Assembly (NCBI RefSeq): GCF_001044255.1
Contig: NZ_JYNX01000008.1
Location: 28,017-64,859, forward strand
DNA from: Mycolicibacterium chubuense
GTDB lineage: Bacteria; Actinomycetota; Actinomycetes; Mycobacteriales; Mycobacteriaceae
Reading direction: 5' to 3'
Length of the DNA: 36,843 nt
A program made the position numbers and the translations under genes. A model generated the notes under the pieces. The model saw only the letters and a program-made list of their open reading frames with translations. It searched no databases and was not told where the DNA came from. This document shows positions 7,226 through 15,868 of the stretch, in pieces. Every line of letters starts with the position of its first letter. The first letter of the stretch is position 1.

Positions 7226-8032
7226 GTGACCAGTCCCGCCGATCTGGCCGTGCCGCTGGCACCCGCCGCCCCGCGCCCACGGGCTCAGCGCAGGTGGATG
7301 CTCATCCGGCTGGCCTCCCCGTTCGTGCTGCTGGCGCTGTGGCAGATCGGCAGCGCGGTGGGCCTCATCCCGCAGGACGTGTTGCCCGCACCCTCGCTGA
7401 TCGCCGAGGCCGGGGTCGAGCTGATCAGAACCGGCCAGCTCGCGGATGCCCTTGCGGTGTCGGGTGTCCGGGTCGTCGAGGGTCTGGTGCTCGGCGGCGT
7501 GGTCGGCATCGCGCTCGGTGTCGCGGTCGGCCTGTCGAAGTGGTTTGAGGTCACCATCGATCCGCCCATGCAGATGGTGCGCGCGCTGCCGCACCTCGGC
7601 CTGATCCCGCTGTTCATCGTGTGGTTCGGCATCGGAGAACTGCCCAAGGTGCTGCTCGTCGCGCTCGGGGTCAGCTTCCCGCTCTACCTCAACACCATCT
7701 CGGCGATCCGCCAGGTCGACCCCAAACTGTTCGAGACCGCGCAGGTGCTCGGCTTCTCGTTCTGGCAGAAGCTGCGCACGATCATCGTGCCCAGTGCGGC
7801 TCCGCAGGTGCTCGTCGGTCTGCGGCAGTCCCTGGCGATCGCCTGGCTCACCCTGATCGTGGCCGAACAGATCAACGCGGACAAGGGAATCGGATTCCTC
7901 ATCATGAACGCCCGCGACTTCCTGCGGATTGACATCATCATCTTCGGTCTGATCATCTACGCGCTGCTGGGCATCGGCACCGACGCCGTGGTCCGCGGGC
8001 TCGAGAAGCGGGCATCGAGGTATCGCGCATGA
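7226..8032 (+). CDS. ssuC: Aliphatic sulfonate ABC transporter permease SsuC
   Basis: 268-residue inner-membrane permease of the nitrate/sulfonate/taurine family (BPD_transp_1). After a Pro/Ala-rich cytoplasmic start, six membrane segments follow between about residues 28 and 255. The EAA loop that contacts the ATPase is visible as LFETAQVLGFSFWQKLRTII near residues 168-188. Its partners are encoded next: the ATPase starts inside its stop codon (ATGA overlap), then the binding protein and an alkanesulfonate monooxygenase. That context makes organosulfonate uptake for sulfur supply much more likely than nitrate or taurine uptake. The GTG start is the first after the TAGCGT box. Family and partner assignment are firm; the exact sulfonate is unknown. 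Confidence 0.88.
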   Translation: MTSPADLAVPLAPAAPRPRAQRRWMLIRLASPFVLLALWQIGSAVGLIPQDVLPAPSLIAEAGVELIRTGQLADALAVSGVRVVEGLVLGGVVGIALGVAVGLSKWFEVTIDPPMQMVRALPHLGLIPLFIVWFGIGELPKVLLVALGVSFPLYLNTISAIRQVDPKLFETAQVLGFSFWQKLRTIIVPSAAPQVLVGLRQSLAIAWLTLIVAEQINADKGIGFLIMNARDFLRIDIIIFGLIIYALLGIGTDAVVRGLEKRASRYRA

Positions 8033-8781
8033 CCCTCACCTCCGACGCGTCCACCTCCGTGACCGGTCCCCGCGCCGACAGCGCCGGCGAACTGCGCAGG
8101 GTCGACAAGTGGTACGGCGCCCATCATGTGCTGACCGATCTCTCGGTGCGCATCGGGCGCGGCGAGATCGTCGCGCTGATCGGGCGCAGCGGGTCGGGCA
8201 AGTCGACCGTGCTGCGGGTGCTCGCCGGGCTGTCGACCGACCACACCGGGGAGCGCGTCGTCGCCGGCGCGCCGGCGGTCGCCTTTCAGGAACCCCGGCT
8301 GTTCCCGTGGCGCGACGTGCGCACCAACGTCGCCTACGGGTTGACCCGCACCCGGCTGGGGAAGGCAGAAGCACTGTCCCGGGCCGAGAAGGCCCTTGCC
8401 GACGTCGGCCTTGCCGATCGTGCCGACGCGTGGCCGGCGACGCTGTCCGGTGGTCAGGCGCAACGGGTTTCGCTCGCCCGCGCGCTGGCGGCCGAACCCG
8501 AACTGCTGCTCCTCGACGAACCGTTCGGTGCGCTGGACGCGCTGACCCGGCTCTCGATGCGGGCGCTGCTGCTCGACCTCTGGCGCGAACACGGCTTCGG
8601 TGTGCTGCTGGTGACCCACGACGTCGACGAGGCCGTCGCGCTCGCCGACCGGGTGCTCGTGCTCGACGACGGGCAGATCGTGCACACCCTCGAGATCCCC
8701 GACCCCCGGCTCCCGCCCGGCGAGGGACACACCGACCGCTACCGCGCCGAGCTGCTCGACACACTCGGCGTGCAGTCCTGA
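8029..8781 (+). CDS. ssuB: Aliphatic sulfonate ABC transporter ATP-binding protein SsuB
   Basis: 250-residue ABC ATPase that powers sulfonate import. It has Walker A GRSGSGKST near residue 53, Q-loop VAFQEPRLFPW near 83, signature LSGGQAQRVSLARAL near 140, Walker B LLLLDEPFGALD near 161 and the switch His in LLVTHDVDEAV near 198. All catalytic elements are intact, including Gln in the Q-loop, unlike the two sugar ATPases at the right end of the window. The ATG overlaps the ssuC stop by 4 nt. The binding protein gene follows after 23 nt. It is a cytosolic subunit and probably a homodimer with two SsuC copies. Confidence 0.9.
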   Translation: MTLTSDASTSVTGPRADSAGELRRVDKWYGAHHVLTDLSVRIGRGEIVALIGRSGSGKSTVLRVLAGLSTDHTGERVVAGAPAVAFQEPRLFPWRDVRTNVAYGLTRTRLGKAEALSRAEKALADVGLADRADAWPATLSGGQAQRVSLARALAAEPELLLLDEPFGALDALTRLSMRALLLDLWREHGFGVLLVTHDVDEAVALADRVLVLDDGQIVHTLEIPDPRLPPGEGHTDRYRAELLDTLGVQS

Positions 8782-8804
8782 CCATCGTCGACGAGGGGAC
8801 CAAC

Positions 8805-9821
8805 ATGAATAGGGTTGTTGCCGTGCTCGCCGTGGTGAGCCTGCTGCTCGCCGGATGCGTGTCACGACAGGATGTCTCGGGTGCCCAGCAGGCGCCCGAG
8901 ACGGTCCCGCTGTCCGATCTGGCCGGCCTGACGCTGCAGGTCGGCGATCAGAAGGGAGGCACCGAATCCCTGCTGCGCGCCGCGGGCGCGCTTGACGGCC
9001 TGCCGTATCAGATCGCGTTCTCGACCTTCACCTCCGGGCCGCCGCAGATCGAGGCGGCGACGGCGGGCAAGATCGACTTCGCGATCACCGGCAACACGCC
9101 ACCGATCTTCGGGGCCGCCTCGGGTGCCAAGGTCAAGGTGGTCGCCGCTTATGACGGTGGCGGCAACGGCGATCAGGTTCTGGTGCACCAGGATTCACCG
9201 ATCACCTCGATCGCGGACCTGCGGGGCAAACGCATCGCGGTGGGCAAGGGGAGCTCCGCGCACGGGCACATCCTCGCCCAGCTGGAGAACGCCGGGCTGA
9301 CCCCCGACGACGTCACGCTGATCTTCCTGCAGCCGGCCGACGCCCTGTCGGCGTTCACGCAGCGTCAGGCCGACGCGTGGGCGATCTGGGATCCGTACAC
9401 CGCCCAGACCGCTGCACAGCTCCCGGTGCGCTCCATCGGGCAGGCCCGCGACGTCACCAACGGCTACTGGTTCGGCGTGGCGTCGGATCAGGCGCTGGCC
9501 GACCCGAAGCGCAACACCGCGCTGGCAGACCTGCTGGTCCGTTTCGAGAAGGCGGCGCGGTGGGCCCAGGAGCATCCCGACCAGTGGGCCACCAGTTACG
9601 CCCAGGCCGTCGGGCTGAGCCCCGAGGTGGCCCGGGTGTCCCAGTCGCGCAGCCTGCGGTTGCCGACCGAACTCGACGACCAGGTGGTGGCCTCGGAGCA
9701 GAAGATCGCCGACCTGTTCGCCGAGTCCGGTCAGATCGCCTCTCCTGCACCTGATTTCAACAAGTGGGTGGATCGCAGGTACAACGACGCGCTGCGGCCG
9801 CTCTTGATCGCGACGAATTAG
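8805..9821 (+). CDS. ssuA: Aliphatic sulfonate-binding lipoprotein SsuA
   Basis: 338-residue substrate-binding protein of the SsuA/NrtA/TauA type. The N-terminus is a lipoprotein signal with the lipobox LLLAGC ending at Cys18, so the protein is tethered to the outer face of the membrane and is a likely Lnt substrate. Mature features are LQVGDQKGGTESLLRAAG, IEAATAGKIDFAITGNTPP (the typical sulfonate-binding strand-turn) and LRGKRIAVGKGSSAHGH. I chose the ATG at 8805, preceded by GAGGGGAC, because it gives a clean signal peptide; the frame is open far upstream but only inside ssuB. The alkanesulfonate monooxygenase gene starts 6 nt after the stop. Confidence 0.88.
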   Translation: MNRVVAVLAVVSLLLAGCVSRQDVSGAQQAPETVPLSDLAGLTLQVGDQKGGTESLLRAAGALDGLPYQIAFSTFTSGPPQIEAATAGKIDFAITGNTPPIFGAASGAKVKVVAAYDGGGNGDQVLVHQDSPITSIADLRGKRIAVGKGSSAHGHILAQLENAGLTPDDVTLIFLQPADALSAFTQRQADAWAIWDPYTAQTAAQLPVRSIGQARDVTNGYWFGVASDQALADPKRNTALADLLVRFEKAARWAQEHPDQWATSYAQAVGLSPEVARVSQSRSLRLPTELDDQVVASEQKIADLFAESGQIASPAPDFNKWVDRRYNDALRPLLIATN

Positions 9822-9827
9822 GAATTC

Positions 9828-10922
9828 ATGTCTTCAGCGAAATTCTTCTGGTTCCTGCCCACCAACGGCGACAGCCGCTCCATCGTCGGGGCCTCGCACG
9901 CCTCGGCACACCACATCGTGCCGGCCGGCTACCGGCCACCGAGCCGGCGTTACCTCGCCGAGGTGGCGCGGGCCGCCGACCGGCTCGGCTACGAAGGTGT
10001 GCTGACCCCGACCGGCACCTGGTGCGAAGACGCCTGGCTCACCGCGTCGGCACTGCTCGCCGAGACCGAGCGCCTGAAGTTCCTCGTCGCGTTCCGCCCC
10101 GGCCTGGTGCCGCCGACGCTGGCCGCCCAGCAGACGGCCACGTTGCAGCGCTACTCCGAGGGCCGGGTGCTGCTCAACATCGTCAGCGGCGGAGACGATC
10201 TGGAGCAGCGCCGCTTCGGGGACTGGCTCGACCACGACCAGCGTTACGCGCGCACCGGGGAATTCCTGCACATCGTGAACTCGATCTGGCGGCAGGAGTC
10301 GCTGGACTACAAGGGCTCCTACTACGAGGTGGCCGACGCGCGGGTGTCCGCACCGCCGGATCCGTTGCCGCAGATCTACTTCGGCGGCTCGTCGCCGGCG
10401 GCGCTGCCCATCGCCGCCGAGTACGTCGACGTCTACCTCACCTGGGGTGAGCCGCCGCAGGCCGCGGCGGCCAAGATCGCGCAGGTGCGTGAGCTGGCCG
10501 AGCAGCGGGGCCGCCGCGTGCGTTTCGGCATCCGGCTGCACACCATCAGCCGCGACACCTCCGAGGCGGCGTGGGCGGTGGCCGACGAACTGCTCGCCCA
10601 GCTGAGCCCCGATCAGATCGCGAAGGCCACGGCGCTGCACGCGAAATCCGAATCCGAGGGACAGCGCCGGATGACCGCGCTGCACGGCGGCCGGATCGAC
10701 CAGCTCGAGATCTATCCGAACCTGTGGGCGGGCGTCGGCCTGGTGCGTGGCGGTGCGGGCACGGCGCTGGTGGGCTCCCACGAGGAGGTGGCCAACCTGA
10801 TCCTCGAGTACCACTCGCTGGGCTTCGACGAGTTCATCCTGTCGGGCTATCCGCACCTGGAGGAGGCGTACTGGTTCGCCGAGGGCGTGCTGCCGATCCT
10901 CAAGCGCAAAGGGGTCGCCTGA
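9828..10922 (+). CDS. ssuD: FMNH2-dependent alkanesulfonate monooxygenase SsuD (LLM class)
   Basis: 364-residue bacterial-luciferase-like monooxygenase that cleaves alkanesulfonates to aldehyde and sulfite using FMNH2 and O2. The TIM-barrel landmarks of SsuD are clear: FFWFLPTNGDSRS at the start, FRPGLVPPTLAAQQTATLQR near residue 88, VLLNIVSGGD near 115, IYFGGSSPAAL near 184 and the C-terminal GTALVGSHEEVANLI followed by FILSGYPHLEEAYWF. It is the last gene of the ssuC-B-A-D unit, 6 nt after ssuA. No SsuE-type flavin reductase is encoded next to it, so FMNH2 must come from elsewhere in the genome. A different LLM substrate is possible, but the gene neighbours argue for sulfonates. Confidence 0.9.
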   Translation: MSSAKFFWFLPTNGDSRSIVGASHASAHHIVPAGYRPPSRRYLAEVARAADRLGYEGVLTPTGTWCEDAWLTASALLAETERLKFLVAFRPGLVPPTLAAQQTATLQRYSEGRVLLNIVSGGDDLEQRRFGDWLDHDQRYARTGEFLHIVNSIWRQESLDYKGSYYEVADARVSAPPDPLPQIYFGGSSPAALPIAAEYVDVYLTWGEPPQAAAAKIAQVRELAEQRGRRVRFGIRLHTISRDTSEAAWAVADELLAQLSPDQIAKATALHAKSESEGQRRMTALHGGRIDQLEIYPNLWAGVGLVRGGAGTALVGSHEEVANLILEYHSLGFDEFILSGYPHLEEAYWFAEGVLPILKRKGVA

Positions 10923-10959
10923 CCCCCGGATCCGGTGAGCGTCTGGTATCTCTTCTGGC

Positions 10960-11538
10960 GTGGACGAATGGTTCGAGCGCAGTCCGTTCGTCGGGTTCGT
11001 GCCCTGGATCGTCTACTGGGTGGTGGCCGACGGCCCGAGCACCTGGATGTTCGGGGCGATCTGCGCGGTCATCGCCACGTTGATCCTCGGCGTCTCGGCC
11101 GGTTTCGCCGGGGCGCGGCTGCTCGACATCGTGACCGTGGTGTTCTTCACCGGCGTGACGATCGCGGGGCTGATCGTGGGGGCCGAGGACCGCGACTGGA
11201 TGGACAACTACGCCACCACGCTGTCGAGCGGGGTGCTGGCCGCGATGGCACTGGGCTCTTTGGCGTTCGAACCGTTCACCGCGCAGTACGCGCCGGCGTC
11301 TGCGCCGCGCCAGGAGTGGGAGGAGTTCGCGTTCCGGCGCACCAACCAGGTGCTGACGCTGATGTGGGCGCTGGTGTTCGCCCTCATCGCCGTGCTGGGC
11401 TATGTCGCGGCCATCTCGCCGTCGACGGTGCACTGGACCAAAGCCGTGATCCCCGTGGTGGTGATCGTCGGCGCGTTCGGAATGACGCAGGCCTATCCGA
11501 ACCGGGCCCGCGAGAAGGCGCGTCCGAAGGACTCCTAG
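10960..11538 (+). CDS. Integral membrane protein of unknown function
   Basis: 192-residue polytopic membrane protein with about five hydrophobic segments: roughly residues 9-23, 29-49, 55-73, 90-105 and 130-150, plus a last one near 158-178. There is a charged loop, APRQEWEEFAFRRTNQ, between the fourth and fifth segments and a basic C-terminal tail. I do not recognise a named family. The GTG start at 10960 follows ssuD by 37 nt and is the first in frame before the first membrane segment. It may be the tail of the sulfonate operon or an independent gene. It ends 6 nt from the lppI stop codon on the opposite strand. Confidence 0.7.
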   Translation: MDEWFERSPFVGFVPWIVYWVVADGPSTWMFGAICAVIATLILGVSAGFAGARLLDIVTVVFFTGVTIAGLIVGAEDRDWMDNYATTLSSGVLAAMALGSLAFEPFTAQYAPASAPRQEWEEFAFRRTNQVLTLMWALVFALIAVLGYVAAISPSTVHWTKAVIPVVVIVGAFGMTQAYPNRAREKARPKDS

Positions 11539-11544
11539 CGCCAC

Positions 11545-12225
11545 TCAGCAGCGGAACGCGGCACCCACACCGGCGGGCGGTTGCGACGGTTGCAGGCAGC
11601 CGAACGGCACCACACCGTCCGCGCTGATCAGCACCGCCGCCCGGTGTGCGTAGTTCACGCAGTACAGGCCCGCGTCATCGCTGCGGCACCGGTCGTCGCC
11701 GAAGGACAGCGATTGGCCCGCAGGCAGTTCGGTGCCCGATCCGTTGACGAACGGGCCGGGATCCCCGCGCAGCGCGCCGACCCGCAGCTCGGTGCCGGGG
11801 AATTCGACCCAGCCCGCCTTCCACACCCCTTCGGCGTCGGTGGGGCGTGGCGGCGGGGAGGTGAGGTCGAGCAGACAGGTGAGGCCGCCGGCGACGGTGA
11901 GGCACTGCGTGGTGCCCAGCGGCGCGCCCGACGGCGCGGTGAACGCGATGTCCTCACCGAGGCGGGTGGTCACCCCGTCGCGAAACGCGACGTGGAAAGT
12001 GCCGGGATCGGCGGCGGCGCCGCCCTCGATGAATCGGATGACGTCGTCGATCGACGCATCGCTGCCCGGTGCCGCCGCGCTCGGCGGGCTCGAGGGTGCC
12101 GCTGCGGTGCTGGTGGTGGCCTCGGGCGGCACCGGAGCGGGGGACGACGACTCGGCCTGCCCGCCCACCGACTGCGAGCAGCCTGCCACCAGGGTCGCCA
12201 CTGCGATCAGGCCGGCAACGCGCAC
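11545..12225 (-). CDS. lppI: Lipoprotein, LppI-like
   Basis: 226-residue secreted lipoprotein. The signal peptide ends in the lipobox LVAGC with Cys16. A low-complexity Ser/Pro/Ala linker runs from about residue 20 to 55, followed by a compact globular domain with six or more cysteines (TQCLTV, TCLLDL, RCRSDD, YCVNYA, FGCLQP and a terminal Cys), probably disulfide-bonded. The mature domain resembles mycobacterial LppI-type proteins of unknown function. Orientation and position between the rbpA block and the carboxylesterase gene match lppI (Rv2046) next to lipT (Rv2045c) in M. tuberculosis, from memory. The GTG start is set by the signal peptide. It is convergent with the membrane protein gene (6 nt apart). 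Confidence 0.75.
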   Translation of the reverse strand: MRVAGLIAVATLVAGCSQSVGGQAESSSPAPVPPEATTSTAAAPSSPPSAAAPGSDASIDDVIRFIEGGAAADPGTFHVAFRDGVTTRLGEDIAFTAPSGAPLGTTQCLTVAGGLTCLLDLTSPPPRPTDAEGVWKAGWVEFPGTELRVGALRGDPGPFVNGSGTELPAGQSLSFGDDRCRSDDAGLYCVNYAHRAAVLISADGVVPFGCLQPSQPPAGVGAAFRC

Positions 12226-12286
12226 CCGCCCAGGCTAGCCGCCCGACACGGGGCCGGTCCGCGAGGCGGGGCGGGCGCGGGTTCGC

Positions 12287-12292
12287 TACCGT
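12287..12292 (+). promoter_or_regulatory. Candidate -10 box TACCGT for lipT
   Basis: TACCGT fits TANNNT and ends 7 nt before the ATG at 12300, predicting transcription from the A of the start codon or one base earlier. A purine-rich GGGAGG lies immediately before the ATG, too close for normal Shine-Dalgarno use, which also favours leaderless translation. Confidence 0.45.
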
Positions 12293-12299
12293 CGGGAGG

Positions 12300-13808
12300 A
12301 TGCATGAGCACACCGTGCGGGTGAAGACCGCATCCGGCGTCGTCGAGGGCTTCACCCGTGACGGTGTCCACCGCTGGCGGTCCATCCCGTACGCCAAGCC
12401 GCCGGTCGGCGCGCTGCGCTACCGGGCGCCGCAACCGGTGCGGCCCTGGTCCGGGGTGCGGCACTGCCACGGGTTCGGGTACTGCGCGCCGCAGCAGCGG
12501 ATGTACACGATCCTGCGGCCCGGCAAGTACCAGCCGATGAGCGAGGACTGTCTGACGCTCAACGTCGTCGCGCCGGCCCGGCCGCAGGCCGAACGGCTGC
12601 CGGTGATGGTGTTCATCCACGGCGGCGGCTACATGCTGGGCAGTTCGGCCACCCCGATCTACGACGGCGCGTCACTGGCCCGCAAGGGATGCGTCTACGT
12701 CTCGGTGAACTACCGGCTCGGGCCGCTGGGGTGTCTGGAGCTGTCGTCGCTGTCGACCCCCGACACCCCGATCGACGACAACCTCTTCCTGCGTGACCTG
12801 GTGATGGCGCTGCGCTGGGTGCGCGACAACGCCGACGCGTTCGGCGGCGACCCGGACAACGTGACGATCTTCGGCGAGAGTGCGGGCGCGCACGCCGTGG
12901 GGACCCTGCTGGCCACCCCGGACGCCGACGGTCTGTTCGCCCGCGCGATCGCGCAGAGCCCCAGCAGCGGGATGACGCGTGGCGCCGACATCGCCGAGCA
13001 GTACGCGCAGCGGTTCGCCCGCCGACTCGGGGCCGAGGGACGCGACGCGGCCGAGGTGCTGCTGCGCACCCGCCCCGCCGATCTGGTGAACGCTCTCGAG
13101 CATCTGATCCTCGAAGGTCAGCGGGACATGCTGGGCGCCTTCGCCATCGGACCCACCTACGGCACCGAGTACCTGCCGCTGGACCCGGTCGAGGCCATGC
13201 GCACCGGCCGTGCGCACCGTGTGCCGCTGATCGTGGGCACCAACGCCGACGAGGGCCGGCTGTTCACCCGCTTCCTCAAACTGCTGCCCACCACCGAGAC
13301 CGCCATCGAGCGGCTGTTCTCGCAGGCCGAGCCGGGCGAGCGGGAGCGCATCCTGGCCGCGTATCCGGGCTATCCGAATTCCGCGGCGTGCGTGCGGCTC
13401 GGCGGCGATTTCATCTTCGGGTCGGCGATGTGGCAGATCGCGCAGGCGCACAGCCGGCATGCGCCCACCCACGTGTACCGCTACGACTACGCGACCCGGG
13501 CACTGCACCTGAGTGGTCTGGGCGCGACGCACGCGATGGAGCTGCTCGCGGTGTTCGACGTCTACCGCTCGCGGTTCGGCAGGCTGCTCGCTGCCGGCGT
13601 CGACGCCCGCACCGCCGGCAAGGTCAGCGACGACATCCAGGCGCGGTGGCTGGCGTTCGCCACCCACGGCGTGCCCGGCGAGGACTGGCCGCGCTACGAC
13701 CACGACGAGCGGCCGGTGATGGTGCTCGACCGGCGCCGCCGGGTCGAGTACGACCCGCACGCCGAGCGGCGCCAGGCGTGGGAGACGTTCTCCCTCGCCT
13801 CCCGATGA
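12300..13808 (+). CDS. lipT: Type B carboxylesterase LipT
   Basis: 502-residue alpha/beta-hydrolase of the carboxylesterase/cholinesterase (type B) family; it hydrolyses carboxylic esters. Motifs are the N-terminal VKTASGVVEGF, SEDCLTLNVV near residue 81, oxyanion-hole VFIHGGGYMLG near 104, nucleophile Ser194 in FGESAGAH, Glu318 in NADEGRLF and His411 in GATHAMELL, giving a complete Ser-Glu-His triad. There is no signal peptide, so it is cytosolic or exported without a classical signal. Length and position next to lppI match LipT (Rv2045c) of M. tuberculosis. The ATG at 12300 is favoured by the -10 box 7 nt upstream. The natural ester substrate is unknown. Confidence 0.88.
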   Translation: MHEHTVRVKTASGVVEGFTRDGVHRWRSIPYAKPPVGALRYRAPQPVRPWSGVRHCHGFGYCAPQQRMYTILRPGKYQPMSEDCLTLNVVAPARPQAERLPVMVFIHGGGYMLGSSATPIYDGASLARKGCVYVSVNYRLGPLGCLELSSLSTPDTPIDDNLFLRDLVMALRWVRDNADAFGGDPDNVTIFGESAGAHAVGTLLATPDADGLFARAIAQSPSSGMTRGADIAEQYAQRFARRLGAEGRDAAEVLLRTRPADLVNALEHLILEGQRDMLGAFAIGPTYGTEYLPLDPVEAMRTGRAHRVPLIVGTNADEGRLFTRFLKLLPTTETAIERLFSQAEPGERERILAAYPGYPNSAACVRLGGDFIFGSAMWQIAQAHSRHAPTHVYRYDYATRALHLSGLGATHAMELLAVFDVYRSRFGRLLAAGVDARTAGKVSDDIQARWLAFATHGVPGEDWPRYDHDERPVMVLDRRRRVEYDPHAERRQAWETFSLASR

Positions 13809-13815
13809 CGGTCAC

Positions 13816-13839
13816 CGAGTTGGGGTAATCCCCTGCTCG
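13816..13839. repeat. Inverted repeat between lipT and the amine oxidase gene
   Basis: The core palindrome GGGGTAATCCCC (13822-13833) is extended by CGAG on the left (13816-13819) and CTCG on the right (13836-13839), with a 2 nt internal mismatch and a TAAT loop. It lies 7 nt after the lipT stop. No T-run follows, so it is a weak candidate for a terminator and an equally plausible operator for the amine oxidase gene. Confidence 0.45.
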
Positions 13840-13867
13840 GCGGCGCGGGATGTGGTTGCGTTAGCGC

Positions 13868-15853
13868 GTGTCCGAGGCCCGTACCCATCCGCTTGATCCG
13901 CTCGGTGAAGAGGAGTTCCGCGCCGTCGCGGCGATCCTGCGCCGAGAGCACGGCGTGCAGCCGGCCGGTTCGGGCGAGCAGCGCGGGTGGCGCTTCGCAT
14001 CGATCGAGTCACTCGAACCGTCGAAGGCCGAGGTGGCGGCCTTCGAGGCGGGCGGCCCGCGGCCGGCGCGCCGCGCCACGGTGGTGTGCTTCGACCGCAG
14101 CGCCAACGCCACCTACAAGAGCGTGGTGTCGCTGACCGACGATCGCGTGGAGTCGTTCGAGCACATCCCCGGCGTGCAGGCCAACTTCACCGTCGACGAG
14201 TTCACGGAATGCGACCGGCTGCTGCGCTCGCATCCCGACGTGCTCGCCGCGTTGCGCGGCCGCGGCGTTACCGACGTCGACCTGGTGTTCTTCGACACCT
14301 GGACCTACGGTGACGCGGTCGCGCCGCCGGAGTTCCGCGACCGGCGGATCGGGTGGTCGGACAGCTGGGTCAAAGCCGCGCCCGGCGCCAACCCGTATGC
14401 GCGGCTGCTGAGCGGACTGCACTGCGTCATCGACCTGAACGCGATGGAACTGCTGCGCGTCGAGGACGTCGGACCGTTCGCCGCCGACGGGGACGCGACG
14501 CCCCCGGAGGTGATGGGTGAGTACGTGCCGCGCCACATCCCCGAGCGGGTGCTCGGCCGCGGGCGCCGCGAGCCGCTCAAGCCGCTGCACATCACCCAGC
14601 CGGAGGGACCGTCGTTTCAGGTCGACGGCAACCTCGTGACATGGCAGAACTGGTCGCTGCGGGTGGGCTTCAACCATCGCGAGGGAATGACGCTGCACAC
14701 CGTGCGCTACCGGGACGGCGACCGCGACAGGTCGATCGCGCACCGGATGTCGTTCGCCGAGATGGTGGTGCCCTACCGGGATCCCTCGCCGGACCACTAC
14801 CGCCGCACCGCGTTCGACATCGGCGAGTGGGGCCTGGGCTTCATGACCACGTCACTGGAACTGGGCTGCGACTGCCTCGGCGAAATCCGTTATCTCGACG
14901 CCGTTCTGCACGACAGCGCTGGTGAGCCCTACACCATCACCAATGCGATCTGCATGCACGAGGAGGACAACGCCGTGCTGTGGAAGCACGTCGACCACGA
15001 CATCGGCGCCGAGGTGCGCCGGATGCGGCGGCTGACGTTGTCCTTCCATGTGACTGTCGCCAACTACGAGTACCTGGTGTACTGGCGGCTGTATCAGGAC
15101 GGCAACATCGAATGCGAGGTCCGTGCCACGGGCATCATGGTGACCACGCCGTTGCCGCCCGGGGCGCCCAATCCGAACGGCACGATCGTCGACGAACGCA
15201 CGTACGCCCCGTTCCACCAACACTTTCTGGTTGCCCGCCTCGACATGGACATCGACGGCCCCGACAACACGGTGGTGATGTCGGAGTCCTACGCCGAGCC
15301 GATGGGACCGGACAACCCGCACGGTCTGTCGCTGGTGACACGCAACATCGCGCTGCGCAGCGAGGCCGAAGCCCGCCAGGACGTCAACTTCGCGACTCAG
15401 CGCGCCTGGAAGGTGGTCAACCCCAACGTAAAGACGGGTATCGGGGCCCATCCGGCCTACAAGCTTGTGCCCACCGGCGCCATCCCGCCCATGTTCGACC
15501 CCGGCTCGCCGGTGTTGCAGCGTGCCGGCGTGATCGCCCACACCCTGTGGGTGACTCCGAACAAGCCCGATGAGCGTTGGCCTGCAGGCGAATTCGTCAA
15601 TCAATCGGTGCGCGACACCGGGCTCACGCAGTGGACCGCGGCCGACCGCCCGATCGAGAACACCGACGTGGTGCTGTGGTATGTCTTCGGCATCCACCAC
15701 ATCACCCGGCCCGAGGACTGGCCGGTGATGCCCGCCGATGTGGTGTCGTTCTGGCTCAAGCCCTTCGGGTTCTTCGACCGCAACCCGGCCCTGGACGTGG
15801 TCGGCACGCCGCCGGACGCGTGCCACACGTCCGCCACCAGCGCGCACCACTGA
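13868..15853 (+). CDS. Copper-containing primary amine oxidase (TPQ enzyme)
   Basis: 661-residue copper amine oxidase, which deaminates primary amines such as tyramine or phenylethylamine to aldehyde, ammonia and H2O2. The catalytic domain is complete. Tyr400 in VANYEYLVYW is the precursor of the topaquinone cofactor; the copper ligands are His450 and His452 (FHQHF) and a His in FGIHHITRPEDWPVMP near 610; the catalytic base Asp is in TAFDIGEWGLG near 318. N2/N3 domains occupy about residues 10-230. There is no signal peptide, so it is probably cytoplasmic like the Arthrobacter enzymes. The GTG at 13868 is the likely start. It stands alone; the YnfA gene 15 nt downstream may be co-transcribed. 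Substrate preference is not readable. Confidence 0.92.
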   Translation: MSEARTHPLDPLGEEEFRAVAAILRREHGVQPAGSGEQRGWRFASIESLEPSKAEVAAFEAGGPRPARRATVVCFDRSANATYKSVVSLTDDRVESFEHIPGVQANFTVDEFTECDRLLRSHPDVLAALRGRGVTDVDLVFFDTWTYGDAVAPPEFRDRRIGWSDSWVKAAPGANPYARLLSGLHCVIDLNAMELLRVEDVGPFAADGDATPPEVMGEYVPRHIPERVLGRGRREPLKPLHITQPEGPSFQVDGNLVTWQNWSLRVGFNHREGMTLHTVRYRDGDRDRSIAHRMSFAEMVVPYRDPSPDHYRRTAFDIGEWGLGFMTTSLELGCDCLGEIRYLDAVLHDSAGEPYTITNAICMHEEDNAVLWKHVDHDIGAEVRRMRRLTLSFHVTVANYEYLVYWRLYQDGNIECEVRATGIMVTTPLPPGAPNPNGTIVDERTYAPFHQHFLVARLDMDIDGPDNTVVMSESYAEPMGPDNPHGLSLVTRNIALRSEAEARQDVNFATQRAWKVVNPNVKTGIGAHPAYKLVPTGAIPPMFDPGSPVLQRAGVIAHTLWVTPNKPDERWPAGEFVNQSVRDTGLTQWTAADRPIENTDVVLWYVFGIHHITRPEDWPVMPADVVSFWLKPFGFFDRNPALDVVGTPPDACHTSATSAHH

Positions 15854-15868
15854 TGGCAGGCTGGACGG

